NCBI GenBank assembly: GCA_026413225.1
Contig: CM048557.1
Coordinates: 70,112,987 to 70,176,986 of the forward strand
DNA length: 64,000 bases
Direction of reading: 5' to 3'
Origin: Otis tarda
Lineage: Eukaryota > Chordata > Aves > Otidiformes > Otididae
Below are positions 24,501 through 39,500 of this stretch, piece after piece; within the stretch, counting starts at the first letter, position 1; every line of letters starts with the position of its first letter. The notes beneath the pieces are model-generated. The model was not told where the DNA came from. It worked only from the letters and a program-made list of their open reading frames with translations, and made no database searches. The position numbers and the translations under genes are program-made.

Positions 24501-27500
24501 ATCCATTTATAAACACAGCCAAGGAAGCAAAAAGTTAGGATTCTTTCAAAAGAGATCTCCAAGGAGATCCTCAGACTATACAGGCTGACACAGAAGAAGT
24601 CTTAACACCAAAATAGCGAAGAAAATAATTACAATGCAAGGGTTAAAGGATGGTTTTGATATGCATAGCTCTAATTGATTAGTTTCCCTCAAGCTCAGTC
24701 GAAACAGGATCAAGATCTGGAAGTCTGTATGAAATCCAAGCGGAGTGACAAACAACAACCAGCACAACCTGGTCCAATTAATGTCACAAATGTCATCTGA
24801 GGAGACTGCGCATTTGGTTGACACGATAACGGTGCTGATACGTTTAGGTTTATGTAAGTAACAACTGAATGTTGCATAATATTTCAATTAAAGTATCCAA
24901 GCACTACAAGAACACAGGTCTATTAAATGAATTAAAGACTGATTTGCTGCCAAACCACTCACATTGACTGAAACTGAAGTAGCTGATACTCCTGCTCACC
25001 CACACTTCTAAGAGGTGCAGTGCAGATCATTCCTGGCTCTGTATTGTTCTACATTTTTTTAAGAAGTAACCCAAAGTAAAGCAACTCAAAACTAATCAAA
25101 CTTCCAGGAAAAGATGAGGGTTGTGAGTAGGTAAAAGGATCGTTCAAACCACAACTGGACCAGAGGTAGAACAGATACGAGCAAATGATTGATGTTTTCA
25201 CGTGGCCAAACACAAAGTTGCATGTTTAGGATGGTAAGAGGTAATAGAACAACATCGTGTCATCCAGAGGACCTGATGAAACTCAAGAATGAAGTTCCTG
25301 AACTGGTAATGGTGGTATGCAATCTCTTGCTTAAATACCTCAGGAACTAGGAGGTGGCAAATGTGATGCCAGTTTTTAATGGTCAAGGAAGAAGCTAACG
25401 GGTTTCTAATCTTATCTCCATACTGACTAAAGTAGAAGAAGATACAACAGACAACACTGGATGAATCTTCTTCAGAAGTGTCCATATTGCATTTGAAAAC
25501 CACAAATGGTACCTCACAAACCCATTAGGTTTCTTTGAAGAAACCAACAAGTAAAAGCATTGAGATGCTCTCATGCATAGCATCTTCCCAGTTTTCTGAA
25601 AGGTCTTCAAAAAGTCCCTGCCAAAATCTTTAAAGAAACTTAAACAGAGAGAGCAAAACAGGGAAATTTCTTGCTTGGATAAGTAACTGGGGACAACACA
25701 GAAATCAGGAGCAGTTGTAACAGAGAACTTCATTAGGCCACTGCATATACCTATGATTATCTTCCAACTTGGGGAAAAAAAAAAAAGAAAAAGAAAAAAG
25801 TGTTGCAGACCTGCTGTGTGCCAGGACAACAGTCCAGAAGACAAGTTTAGCATTTAGGACAAATTTCAGTAACCTAATTTCAGGCTTACATGGAGTTATA
25901 TAACTGTTCTAGTTCAACTTAGTCATTCAAAATACTTTCTCTCAAACAAAATACTTTCTCACAGTGAGTCTAGTTAATAGTGATGGAGTGAAAGGACAGA
26001 ATTATAATTATCACAGGTTAGTCTGAATGTGTAAAACCTGTGCAATCTTAAATTACCTGAGCGGCTCTTCTATAACCCGGTGAGCTCCAGAGTGTACCAG
26101 CTATTCAGTAAATAGGTCACGCAGGAGCAGAAAAACAGGCATCTCTTGTGTGATTGTACTAAATCAATGATCTTGCTTTGAATTATCGATTCCGTTTGAA
26201 AAGCAATAGGTTTTTTAATACAGAAAATAAAAAGGAAAAAGTAAACTTAAGATATTAAAATTTTCCATTCCTCTCCTATTGATTTCTGAAATTCTAATCC
26301 TTTTTTTGAGTAGCAGTGATCATTAAACCGATGTTTACACAGACGTATCCCAAACAACTCTTTCCTGGCCAAGGCAGCTTTCTCCTCCATTCAACTTCGA
26401 ACTTCCTGGGATGGGATTTAATTCATTCAATATTAGATCTCACTCACAGGCCAGTTCTTCAGGAAATTTTGTAATTCCTTATGGCCATCTTTTATTAGCA
26501 AAATATATTTTTTACTGCTATAAAAATGATCACTTTTCCAAGTCATTTACAAATCCCTTGAACAATTTTGAAGCTTGTGCGATTTCCCTGCTAACCTCCC
26601 TGCCTCCCGAGTACAGGCCAGTATTTATACCTGTCAGGAACTGGTTAATGAGCATAATAACCAGTCCCTCCCATTCCATGGCTGCTTAGTTTCCAGAAGA
26701 TACTCTTAGGGGATGGAACATAGTTTAAAACTTTTTTTGGAAGTTCAAGTATATTATATCAGATGACCCTTAAAAATACACTTAGTTGATTCAAGAACGA
26801 AGCTGAAGGGACCTAGAAACTACAACTTCCTCCTAGAAAAGCTGTAATATTTCTCTTCCAAATGGCATCACGTTACTGATGTATGTACTGAACCTACTGC
26901 TTTTCCGCTTTCCGGCAGCTTGCCTGGAATGAATCACAAACTCTCTCCCATGCAGCCATCCAACACTCTTCTTCAAAACCGCGCTCAGCGTCTGACACCT
27001 CCTACTCCTGCGGCACCGGGCTGATCTAAGCAGCCAGGAATTCTTGAAGAGCTACCATCTGCTCCTGCTTAGTAGCAATTGGCTACTATTGATTTATCTG
27101 CTTGTACTTATTTTGCTGATACTCTAATTTGGGAGGGCATCTGTCTATACAGCAAACACAGCTACACAATAAAAACACTCAAAAGTTCCCTAAAAAGAAA
27201 AATGTATTAGCAAAATACGGGGTAGGTACTCTGGCAATTATAGGAACAGGTAGGAATAAAGGGGCTATAGAGGCAAGAGTGAGTGTTCAAGAACATCTGA
27301 GGTGCCAGAAAATAAATTAATCTGTGGTTTAGTAACTGCTTATTTTCTAACACTTTCTGGACAGAAGCGGTAGCTCGTTAGTATTAGAGGCGTCAGATCT
27401 GGTGACGGCAGGTTGTTGTTACCTGACACCATAGATAGGTGAAAGCTGACATGTACCGTTTGACTTCCTCAGCCGAGGATGTCCCCGCGTGAAGTATCGT

Positions 27501-30500
27501 AGAAATGTACAGGCGGAGGGGAGAACCTGCCACGCTACAGGGTTCTAAATAAATGTGATTATATTGCACTAAACTTTGTCACCAGGGCATTGTTATAATA
27601 TTAAAAACGATTTTAAAATATTATCCTCTCTCAAAGCATAAATAGTATCTTCAAAGACATTTGGTGTGTAGCAGGTCTGCAAGAGTTCCAGGACTATATG
27701 ACTGGATTGCTAGTTTACACTTGGCACTTACTGTAAAACTTCTGCCAAATCAGGCTTCTGGAAGAGCTTAAGGAACAACCAACCAATTATTCACGTACAT
27801 AAATATTTTGTTTGTCAAAAACAGCATACAACTATTTTAAACCCAGAAACCCAAACGCAAAATTGCTGGGTACACACACACACACACACTCACTCCCTAA
27901 TCGAATAAAATAACAATGGAACAAAACCAACAGAAGTCAACAGTAGGCAGACAAGTAGGTGCTCTGCCGCTCTCCGGAGAGCAGGCAGGGAGATCAGGAG
28001 TGCGTACACTACTGATAAAACCCCCAAGGCAGGCAGCTGCCTGTGATGGTGTCACATATACCATACCACAGGAGGCACATCTCTTCTCCGTAGATTTAAG
28101 TTGGCAACCCTACATCACACCCTTGATATTTCATTTGGTTTCCATAAGATGTAATATTATGGCACGTTTTCCCAGAAAACTGAGCTCATTTAACTTTGGT
28201 TAACCTTGGGGCACAAGGGCTCCAGGAGGCTTTCACGCAGCGCCGTACAGGAGCACCGAGCCACCCCTGAACACCGTCGATACGCTATCTCAAATAAACA
28301 CAGCTAAGCCCTTCCAGGTGCCACACAATCTGCTCAATGCCCTTGTCCCTCGCACATGGCTGACACCCCAAAATCCTTTCCCTAATCACTCTTACTTCTC
28401 CATTCTCACTGTGAGCACAAACCCCCCCAGGAGCATTAAGACCAGAAAGCACCTGCAATTAAAGGTCTGAACAATCTAAACCAGGTCTCAATTAGTGTTC
28501 AGGCTCAAATCATTTGGCAACGAGATCAGAAGAATCAATATGGCACAAAGAAACTGTTTTAATTGGAGAGCTGAGATTTTTGGTCTTGCAGGTTCTCCCT
28601 GGCAGCCTCACCGTCTAAGCACAAGCCAAACCTCTTTCCACCTTCACGCTACGGAGCATGCTCCTCTTGGGTTTTTCTGGAATAAAAAACAAGCTGGGCC
28701 ATCTCTGCATAGCTGTCTTTTGAGAATCCTGAGACAGAGTATGTGCTTGGATGATCTGTTCTCTGCTGTTAAGCCAGATTCAGGTCCAAGACGATAAGCA
28801 GGGCCCCTCAGCTCAAGCCAGCAGTTCCAGCGGTGCATTAGTCTGTCACAAACACTGTAACTGAACGGCATTTGCCGTCTTATATCATTTGTTGCTGGCT
28901 GGGGAAGAAGTCTTGCCACATCTCAGATCAGGATTTTAACCAGAGACAGACTACTGGCAATGAGGGCCTTAAAAAAAGAAAAATAAAGGCATCGTCCTTA
29001 TTTGAATCATTTTTAACTTTGCATCCAGCATCTCCTATAAAAAAAAAGTCACAGCTAGCTGGAAACACTGCGTTTTCCCTCCAAAATACATCTGATTTAA
29101 AACGTCAGAATCATGGAAAGCCTTTTCAGGTTCTTTGGAATTTTAGAGCATCCTGGGAATACTTCCCCTGCTGTCAGGCATTTCATCCCAAGACAGATGA
29201 TAAACAACAGAAGATTTTCGATTTTCGCGGCAGTCCTAGGTTCATCTTCTAAACCCTGTCTCCCAAGGCGTTTGGTATTAGAGATCACTTGAGTAAAAAG
29301 AGAGACAATCCTTCTAATTGGGGTCTTTGGGTTTTCTTTTGTCTTTCTAGGGAGAATAATTAAGCTGACTGTAACCTCACACTGCCAACTTTGAATCTGG
29401 AAACTGACACTCACAGTCATTCTCCCACATTTTAAAAGTCCTAATGTTGTCAAAAGTCATCAAGAATTGCTTACCGCCCAGAAAACAAACAAACAAACCA
29501 CCACACTTGCACTTCAGTATTTCCTGTTACTTATCCTCAGAAACTTGGACCAATATAATTTCAATAAAAGTGATTACTTTGCCCTGACCTTGTTTCCAAG
29601 CAGTACAGTTTAATTTTAAAAAATGCTTAAACGCTACTGAATTGTTTTGCATAAGAACAAATTGATTTGATACCGTGTTACACAAAAATCCCTGCCTGTA
29701 GCTCGAAGCAAATCCAATCCCATCTGCCCGGTTCTCGTTGCTGTAGTAATAAAGCCACGCAGGCATTAAAGGCTTTTCTGCAGCGGAAGCTTTTCTGTCC
29801 CAGGGTTCATAGTTGGGATTTCTTTTTCTTTTTTTATTTTCTTTTGATTTTCCAATTTCTTCCCAAAGTTTTTAAGAGCATATAAATACAATATTTTTTT
29901 TCCAAATATTTTCACTTCAGCTGTTTAAAAATATCTAAGCCTTCTAATTGACTTTTTAAAATCTATTAGACAAAACAGAGCTGTACAGGTGGTTTCCTGG
30001 AATCACTGAATGAGTCCAAGGAAAGGAAAGCTGCACATCAGTGAATTCCTGAGCTTTCTTCTGCAAGAGAAATGAGAACATCCATAAAGAACTCACAAAT
30101 AGTACTGAGCCAGCTCAGGAGGCAAGTTATTACTAATCATGAAGGAGATACTTCCCAAGAAATAATTAGTTTAATCAGAAACAACCAGATCATTTCATTC
30201 TTCACAGTAAAATGATGATTAGCCTGGTTTTATATTCTGTTCCTCAGTAAGAAAATAATCAATAAAACAATGGGTTTAGGTTCAATATCTTAGCTGCTTA
30301 AGGAAATAGCTTTGACTAGTATTTGACTTAAACCCCTCTGCTATTGAGAACTGTAAATTACCGTCAGACAGATCAGCAGCGGTATATGGGCAACACAACA
30401 TTGACAGCGGGAACCTGGATGCGCAGTACACACATGCAAAACCTTTGAATCACTGCTAAAACTATTACGGTTTCCATCAATCCCTTTTCATTTAAGACTA

Positions 30501-33500
30501 ACATTTTGGCAGATAACAGGCTTAATTTCTACTGAAGGTGAATTTCCCAGAGGCTGGAATAATATCCCTTTATCCTACTGTTTAATAACAGCTCTTCCTA
30601 TCATTTCAAAACACATCTTCACGCTAAGGCAAAGCAAAACTTCTGAAAGTTTAAACTTCCTACAGAAACAATCTTCAGCAGGAACGCCCAGGTCAAAGCA
30701 GTCTGTGAAACCCCCAAGCTGGAGTTAAGACCATCCCAGTCTGCGTGATTTTAAACCTCACGGTTTTCCCAACGCATGCTGAACGGAACTGCCCACGAAC
30801 ATACAGAACGGCACGCGGGGCCGGTGTCCTACAGCCCCGCACTTGCAAACACAGGCGGATCTTTCAGTCAGCGGAGTTCCGCTCGCACAGCTACTCACAC
30901 CCTCACAGCATCAGTCAGCAACACAGCCAAGAGATACCCCCTGCATAAACACGTAGGTTTTGGCACAGCTTGCTTAGTTTTTGAAAGATCTTGATGTGAA
31001 CAATTTTATAAGCAATAGTGTTGGGAATACTGTATCATAAGGAAAATTGAAATGTGTGAAATCAGAATACTGCATGAATGTTATATTTATTCAATTTTAA
31101 CTTGAAAGCACAAACCTCAAATCAAACTAGTAAGAAAACCTTCGAGCTTTCAAAAGACTATTCCAAGAAGCATACAGAACGTGTAGCCTGCCTTTTACGA
31201 AGATGTAAGCAGCTCCGTGGGCAAGAGAAGCACAGTGGATGCCGTTTACCTTGACTTCAGCAAGGTTTCTGACACAATCTCATAGCTAAACTCGAGAAAC
31301 ATGGTTTGAATAAGTGGAAAATAAGGACGAGTGGAAAACTGGCAGGACCATCATCAAAGTGTTTTGAGGAGCAGTATAAGGTCCAGCCAGTGGCTCAGTG
31401 CCAGGAGTGTTTCTCAGCAGTTTAACATTGTCATTAGTGACCTTGACTACAGCAGAGTGCACCTTCAGTAAGGCTTCGGCAGGTGAGGTGCTTGAGGGCA
31501 GGGCTGCTGTCCAGAGGGTCCTCAACAGGACGGCAGAAACCTTGGGACAGAAAAATGAGACAGCAGTGTGCCCTTGTGGCAAGAGACGATCACATCCCGG
31601 CTCCATTAGCAAAACCGTAGGCAGCAGGGCAAGGGAAGCGATTCTTCTCTATTTATCCTGCGAGAGACCACATCTGGAGCGCTTCGGCTAGTTTTGGGCC
31701 TCTAGTTCAAGAAATATCTCAGACTGGATCAAGTCCAGCAGAGGCGGCCAAAATGGTCACAGGGCTGGAGCACGAGGATGTAAGGAAGACAAGGGAGCTC
31801 TGTTCAGCCTTTAGAAGAGGGGGATCTTATCACCACCTTTATCTAACGCAAGGGCAGAGGCACGACAGAACCAGGCTTCCTGGAGCTACGCGGAGGCCAG
31901 AGTTAACGGGTGCTACATGTAACAAGGGAAATTTCCCTTAGATATTCGGAGAAAGTTTTTCACCACAAGGATGATAAAAAGTTGAACCAGGGGCCCAAAG
32001 GGCCTGTGGGATTCCAGTAGTGGAGATCCCAAAGGCTTGACTTGTTGAGGCCCTGAGCCACCTGACCTACACAGGCCCTGGACTGGACCAGAGAGCTCCA
32101 CAGGTCCAAACGGAACCGCTCTGTGGTAACAGTGACGGCCCTCAAAGCAGCACTCACCAACAGGCATGGTTTAGAACAGAGATTTTTTTTTTTCTTTTTT
32201 TTTTTTTTAAAAGGTTCTTTGGTCTGATTTACTATATAATTATACTCATTTTTCTCTGTATGCATTTTCTGATTCACTAGAATTGAAGGTGTAAGAAGAT
32301 GGAATTGGGACAAGATTGGTAGTACCAGGAAAACAAAGCCACCGCCCTCACACTCACACAAGCGCTCACGCTAGCAAGACAGAAGATCGTTCTCTTCCAA
32401 TTGCAGGGCAACAAGTGTTTGCTGGTGTAATCCGTCTGATGAGGAAGGACTGCCACGATGACTGCGCGGTGACTGCTCCCAGGGATCCCACTGTACAGAT
32501 AACATACTTCATTCACTTCCCTCCCCTCTGGTGATTTCACTGGGAACATATCCTGTGTTGGGAAGACAGTGCCTAGCAGAGAAGCCAGGGACTTAAGAAA
32601 ATATTAATAAAACTCGCATACCAGAAATCACTGTCAGTGCTGACAAAATAGATTAAGACACATTGCATCTTTGCTTTTTGTGACACAGTTATGGAGAAGC
32701 TCTGATGTCCTCAAACCTTGACAATTTGGTTTAGATATAAGAAAGATGCTAACAATCACTGAAGTTTAAAAACCAGGTGTCAGTGCCGGCTACAGCTTCT
32801 GCCTTGTCAGCCTTCCCAGACGTGGTCAGAATCACCGCTAATGCTTTGTTTTTCTCTAGCAGAACTCAACAGGATGGAGAGATGTTCATGTTGTAAGCTC
32901 CCATATTCCGTGGAGTATTAGAAGGCGTTTTCACCATGCCAGCGACATCCAATTACAATTTCTCCTCTAACTGATGAGAAAGTACAGTTTCTCCAGCTCT
33001 GACTAGCTAAGACAGACCAGAGGAAGCTGGCTGGAAATCAACCCAGATAATGCCTGGAACTTTGAGCTGGCAGGCAGCTGAACGAGGTAACAGGCAGTCC
33101 CGGTCTCGAGTGTGAGAGCATTGCCCACACTGTATCACGGCTAAGCTGCCATTCAGCCGTTGAATTAGAAACAGGGAAAGCCAGCTGTTTGTCACCTGTT
33201 AGCAATTACTAGCCGTATCCTGCCCTTTCCAATGCCGATTTTCCAGCAGTTTCCAAGACTGTTTGCAGCCTCTGCAGCACTGCAACATGCGGTACGCAGA
33301 ACTGCTCTGAGGTACCTGGGGAGAGAGCTCGTGTGCTGCGACGGCACGTGGCAGCGTGATTTCTGAGCAGCACCACACACCCCGCCGATGCTGCGTGGCC
33401 ATCGGCAGAACTAAGCAAAACGTGCCACAGTGACCACGATGCACAAAGCCATGGGCTTGGGTCCTGCCTGCTGACGGGACACCCTCTCTGTTCACTACAC

Positions 33501-36500
33501 AACAGAGAGCAGAGGTAGGTGAGCAGGGCTGTCTCATTCCCGTGACGGACCGTAGGCAGACCTGCCTCTGTAAAAGCATGGTTGCTTGGGAGAGCAAGCA
33601 TTTGATGCTCTGCTTTGCTCATAATTTGTGGCACCTACTTTGGCAGAGTTTGAGGGAGAAGACTGAAGACTCACTTGGTGAGTAACAAATTTGCTCTGTA
33701 AATTATTTTAAAGGCGCCAGATGCTGCTTTAGCATCTACATCTTTGAAGGTGCTTGGGAACCTGAACAGACTTCTGGTACCACCACACTTGCACCAAAGG
33801 ACCTTAAGGCACAAATACAAGGTGCCTGATTTGGTGGTGGGGAGAGAAGTCCTCAATTAGAAGAACAATTCTATTTTTTTTAACAATTCATTTGCCACTT
33901 GACTTCCTTCAGCTCTCTATATCTGCCGCCTCCCCAAAGCCCTCTCTCTCTGGCAGTCCTTGACCCCAGCTTGGGAACACAGATTCTCAAAGAAGTCAAG
34001 AATGCCATTGTTCGGTGATGAAGTGGAGAAGCTTATCTTGGCTCTGAAAGTCTATTTACAACTTTCAATTAATACACTTTCCTAGCAAGGAGTACAACTA
34101 CAATGTCTCTATTCTCTTCCTTGATTAGTCTAGTTATTCAGGAAACTCTGGCAGCTTAGCAACAGATTCTGATGACCTAAAAAACTTCAACACACTAAAA
34201 AGCAATATGTGTGGAACATAGAAAAGCTAAACCAGAGGGAAAAATAGCGTGGTGAACAACTGAAGTCTTCAGGTACTGGCAACAGATCCACCTCTACACA
34301 CATTTTCTTGTATGTGCCTTTCATTATAAAGGCATATCTGCTATCCATAACTGCTAGCAAACAGAATCCTCATCTCCCAAATGGTTTTCATCCACGTTTT
34401 CTCTACTGTCCTCTTCTTATCCTCCAGTTCTTAGGAGTAATTAGGTTTTTAATTAAAGCTTTCACAGAAAACAAACCATGAAACCCCAACGCCTTAAAAT
34501 ATGCAATACATCCCGGCATTATTTTTACAGGATGCATTTAATGTACATAGATCATACAAAATTATTTCCAATTCCCATTACACTCTGCAATAGTTCTAAT
34601 ATCACTCTGGGTGTCTTTGCTCCTTGACAAATACAGTTCTTGTATATCACAGAATCACAGAATTATCAAGATTGGAAAAGACCTAAAAGATCATCCAGTC
34701 CAACCATCACCAATACTTCTCAGCTAAATCATATCCCTCAACACAACATCCAAACGTCTCTTGAACACCCCCATGGTCGGTGACTCCACCACCTCCCTGG
34801 GCAGTGCATTCCAGCGCCTGACTGCCCTTTCCGAGAAGTAATATTTCCTGATGTCCAGCCTGAATCTCCCCTGGCGCAGCTTGAAACCATTGCCTCTAGT
34901 TCTATCACTGTCTACACGAGAGAAAAGGCCGACCCCTAGCTCACTACAACCTCCCTTCAGGAAGTTATAGAGAGACATTATATAATGTCTTTTTGTATAA
35001 AATTGATACTTGCAACCATTTAAACCAGAATTATGGGGGTTTTTTTTCTGTTTAGGGCAACACTAGCTGTTTTTAAACAACTTCAGTGTTGTTTAAAGAT
35101 GAGGAATTAGAGAATGCCAGTGGGAGACATTTTGAAACAAGATTAAAAACACATTATCCATTTCACAATGCCTCACTTAGCCCCACACAAACGCTTCCCC
35201 ACTTTTTGTTTCAGCTGACCAGACACAACTAGGGCACTTAGTATTTTTTAAACAGTCTAACCATGCATTGAATATTTGTGCATGTTCACAGCCAGACCAA
35301 TGTAAACCCCTTACCTGTTCATGTCTCATCAGTTCTATTAATTCCATAACGCTGATGAAATGGTAGCAACGATCTGAGTGATCAACCATTGACGTAGGAA
35401 AAGGACGATTCTGCCAAACGCTCCACTCAGACAAGGAAAGTTCATGAGTTGCCTTCTCCTCATGCTTCTGCAGTTTGAAATTAAGATTGGCAAGCAGATT
35501 TTAATCAAGAAATTGTTTAGCAACACTGATGTCTACTTCTCTGTCAGGGAAAATAAATACCCTGAATGTAGAAAGTATCTAAACATTATCACAATGGTTT
35601 AAGTCTGGTTTAAATAAAACCAACACTGTGCTTTATGTTGCCACAGCTTTTCATGGAAGACAGGTTGTTTTAAGTGGTGAAATGACACAAAAGCTCCAAT
35701 TTTTTTTCTCTGAATCAGAAAAGAGCTTGTAAAACTTGCAGTTTTCTTTCAGTAACACTTATGTAGTTATATAAACAAGGGAATGAAAAAGTGCGGATAT
35801 AATACCCTCAGGAACACAGCATCCTGCGTGGACTTTTGGAAACAGGAACAGAACTTAATGGATACTGAGAGACATTTTAACGTATTTTTAATTTACAGAC
35901 CTAACCTCAAAGACCCATTTCAAACACCTAATTCCTAAATTCTTAACCTCAGAAACCCACATCTAATTCTCCAAATTGCATTTTTAATGCAGACGTCCCT
36001 CAATTCGCCATTAACTTTGTCACTCAGGGTATACTTTAGGCCTCATGTCAAAGCAAGCACTGCACGTAGGTTAAACTCACTGGTATTTCTTCCAGGTTTT
36101 CCAAGGTTTCAAACTGAATTTGAGGCAATATTGGTTCCTTTACTCCATCACTTTCCTTAATCCTGTAAAGTCTGTCCCACATTTCAAATTCCTCAGGTGA
36201 CAGAGACCAGTTCTCATGGCAGTGTACTTGCTTTTGGCCTAAGGAGGGGAAAAAGAATAACAGGAAAATGTTACCTACTTTAAGAAAAAGGATACACAGA
36301 ACAGAAAGAACTTTGTATGATATCAGTCAAAAGAAAAAATACCTTCTCTCTGCCACAAGCAGAACCAGAGGCAGTGAATCTGATGTCAGAAACAAGTACC
36401 AAAACAGTGTTGTACGTGTTATAATTATGGAGAAATCTATCTATTAAATGATTGTTTTGGGGGAAGGCACCATATAAACACAGATATAGACAAACAGATA

Positions 36501-39500
36501 GAGAGATAGAGGTATATCAAATACCTATGGGCTCTGAAGACAGGATAGCAAACAGGGAAAGCTAAAAGCTATGTCTCAGAGCTTGGGGAACAAACTGCAT
36601 TTAAGTAACTTCTCTTTTTTTTACTCTTCAAATACTGGAAAGCAACACTAATTTGTTATCACAAAATCTGTTATCCATTTGTTAGTCACTTTGTCAGTCC
36701 ATCTCCTCTCTTAAGGACATGCAGATGAATAACAGGACAGAAACAAAAGGACTATGAAAACTCCCCAGGAGCAGGGAAAGGAAAAAGAGGCTCATGGATT
36801 TTATTTGGACTCATAACTGCAAGTGGGAAGCGTAGGGCACCTGTGAGCACCAATGCTAGATACAACCAAAATAAGGGCTCATATGGCAGCTTACTGGAGA
36901 CAAAGCCCCGGAGCTGCTTGGCTCTGAGCAAGTATGCCCAGTGACAAAGAGGAAATTGAGTCTTTTTGGGGAGTCTGACAGCGAGCCTTGATACCACGGC
37001 TATCCAAAAAAGTGGATAGCCTCAAATCCTCAAATCCTCAAAACAGCCATCGGTGCAAATAGCAAAGTTCTGGTTTTGTTAGTGAGGGGGAGCCTAAGGT
37101 GGCAGCTTCTGTAGGAAACTGCTAGAAGTCGCTCCCCTTTGTTCAGTGGACTCGGACGGGCCTAGGGCGGACCTGCTGCTGGCCAAGGTCGAGCCGATTG
37201 GTAGCAGAATGTTCTGTGATAACCCCTCTGTGATAACGTATTTAAGAAGGGGAAAACAGAAAAAAGAAGGAAGGGAAGATGTGAAGCAGCTGAGCGGGGG
37301 GCAGAGAGGGGGAGGCGCGAGCCTCGTGGGCCTTGCAGGCCTCACCCTCTGGCCTCCCGCCGGGCAGCCGACTGGGCCCGACTCGGTCCGGCCCGGCTGC
37401 AAGAAGTGGAGAGGAGATGAGAAGTGAACAAGATGTAAAAAGGATCCTGAGAGGCGTCTGCCAGCCTGTTTTGAGGAACGGCTGCAGACGTCAAGGTCAG
37501 TGAAGAAGGAGGGGGAGCAGTAATGCGGCTCCTGGCCAAGATTCCTCTGCAACTCGTGGTGAAGACCATGGTGGAGCAGGTTGTCCCCCTGCAGCCCATG
37601 GAGGTCCACGGAGGGGCAGAGATCCACCTGCAGCCCGGGGAGGACCCCACGCTGCAGCAGGGGAGGAATGTGAGGAGTTCTTCCCCTGACAACGAAGCAG
37701 CGGCGTGAAACAACGCGTGATGAACTGACTGCAGCCCCCATTCCCTCTTCCCACCCTGTGCCATTCGGGGGGGGAGGTAGTAGAGATAATGTTAAGCTCG
37801 GGAAGAGGGAGGGGTGGATGGAGGTTATCTTGTTCCCTGTCTCATTCTCCTGCTAATTTTAGAAATAAATGAATAGTTTTCCCCAAGTCGAGTCTGTTTT
37901 GCCTGGAACAGTAACTTTAAGGATCTCTCCCTGTCCTTATCTCAAACCTTGAGCCGTTTTCCTTATATCATCTCCTCCTATTCTCTCGGAGGGTGGGGGG
38001 AGCGAGAGAGAGACTGCGTAGTCTGGTCCCGATCGGGGCTGAACTACGACAGAAACATTCAAAGAATCTGTGTTAAGAGCGTGATAAGAATGTGATTGTA
38101 TTCAGCCCGGATCTATGAAGCCTGGAGAAAAATAATTAAGTTAATTTGACAATCACTCTACAGATAGGATTTGGGCTAAATCTGCAGCCAACACCCTATT
38201 CTGAATTAATGCCGTGTGAGAGGAATCAGCCTGTATCTCCCAATCCTCTCAAGTTACAACTGCCAGAGACCGTGTCTCCACAGGATGGTGTGACGACGTT
38301 TATTAGAGGCTAAAAACACGTTCCTGACAGTTCAGAGTATTAGGTTCAAGACCTGCTCAGAATAAGTCTTTCACAGCTGGAAAAAACTAACATCAAGGCC
38401 ATTGTTAAAACAAAGCCCAGAAGATCAATATTGCTCCTAAAATATTTTTTGCTCAGGTCTAGGAGATGTTACACTCCTTTATAGCTAACGCATAATAAAA
38501 GCCACAACAGTCTAAAGACTAAAGAAGGCATTGGTATATTTTAGAAAAAGACAGTAAAAGAAGTTTTATCATTGAGATAAAAACTGGAGTTAAAGAAATA
38601 ATGTGAAATTTTAAAGTCAAACAAAAACCCACAGCTATAGACAATCAAAATTCATACTATCTGAAAAGGAGGGAGTAGATAATTGTGAAGAACCAGGAAG
38701 AGAAGAATTAACAAAGTGAGATTTCATCTAGACAAATGCAATGAAAAAAAAAACACAAACCAAACCAACCCAAACCCAAAAGAAATTATTGCTATCCTAA
38801 ACCAACGTTCAGCTACCAGGAACACGAGGCTATGGGAAGGGCACACTTTGATGCAGGTTAGCTTTGCATTTATTGATACGGTACTCAGTTTTAGCAAAGT
38901 CTTTAAAAAATCCCCCAAAAACCTAAACAAAAACCAAAATTGAGAGAGAAAAGAATCTCAAATTAGAAGAAACAACATAAGAGGGCTGCAGAGACTGCGG
39001 AGCAATGGGGTTTTTGCTCTTGTTGCTGTACTTTTTGAAGAAAAACTCATGCACCTGAAGAACACACTTGGTTAGTGATGGGCCAAGACTAGAATAATGT
39101 GTCCTTCTGGTACTGACAAACAGACAAAATTTATGAAAGAGGTTTTGAAGTGGAAGGATAGCATAAACTTCATAGAAATTGAATCAAGAAAGAAGAACAG
39201 GAAATATTAGTTTTGACAAGAAAAGGAGAATGCTTGAAATGACTATGACGCTTCTGCCTGTGACACTTCAATTTCTGTGCACACGTATTCTGCCATGGAC
39301 AAACCTGAAGGTCAACAGAACCTCAAGGACAAATTAAAAGTGTGAGAGCATAAACGCAAACATACATACACAGCTCACTCATTACTGCTAGCTTTTCCAG
39401 TTTTCTGATGTGGAAGGGGGCACTGAAGTAAGGACAGAAGAAAATGCAGAACAAAGATCTGTCTGTCTCCTCTGTTTGAGATTTATCTTGTGTATCATTA

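Larger units (their letters stand above)
22347..35314 (-). other. FANCM 13-kb intron
   Basis: This is the longest complete intron in the window. It holds a LINE relic near 25.2-25.86 kb, an (AC)9 run at 27872, a CR1 copy at 31.19-32.13 kb, a T-rich run near 32180-32210 and a CR1 tail at 34645-34979. No open frame in it resembles a known family. Confidence 0.75.

Noticed and set aside
37094-37741. 215-codon - strand frame and two + strand frames in the LTR
   Set aside because: They lie wholly in LTR sequence, which is non-coding in this type of element, and resemble no known protein.
38700-38945. Possible LINE relic (an F-x-L-D-K-C-like word and a F-S-K-V-F-K-K-like word)
   Set aside because: The two words occur in the wrong order for a CR1 reverse transcriptase and the stretch between is simple A/C-rich sequence.
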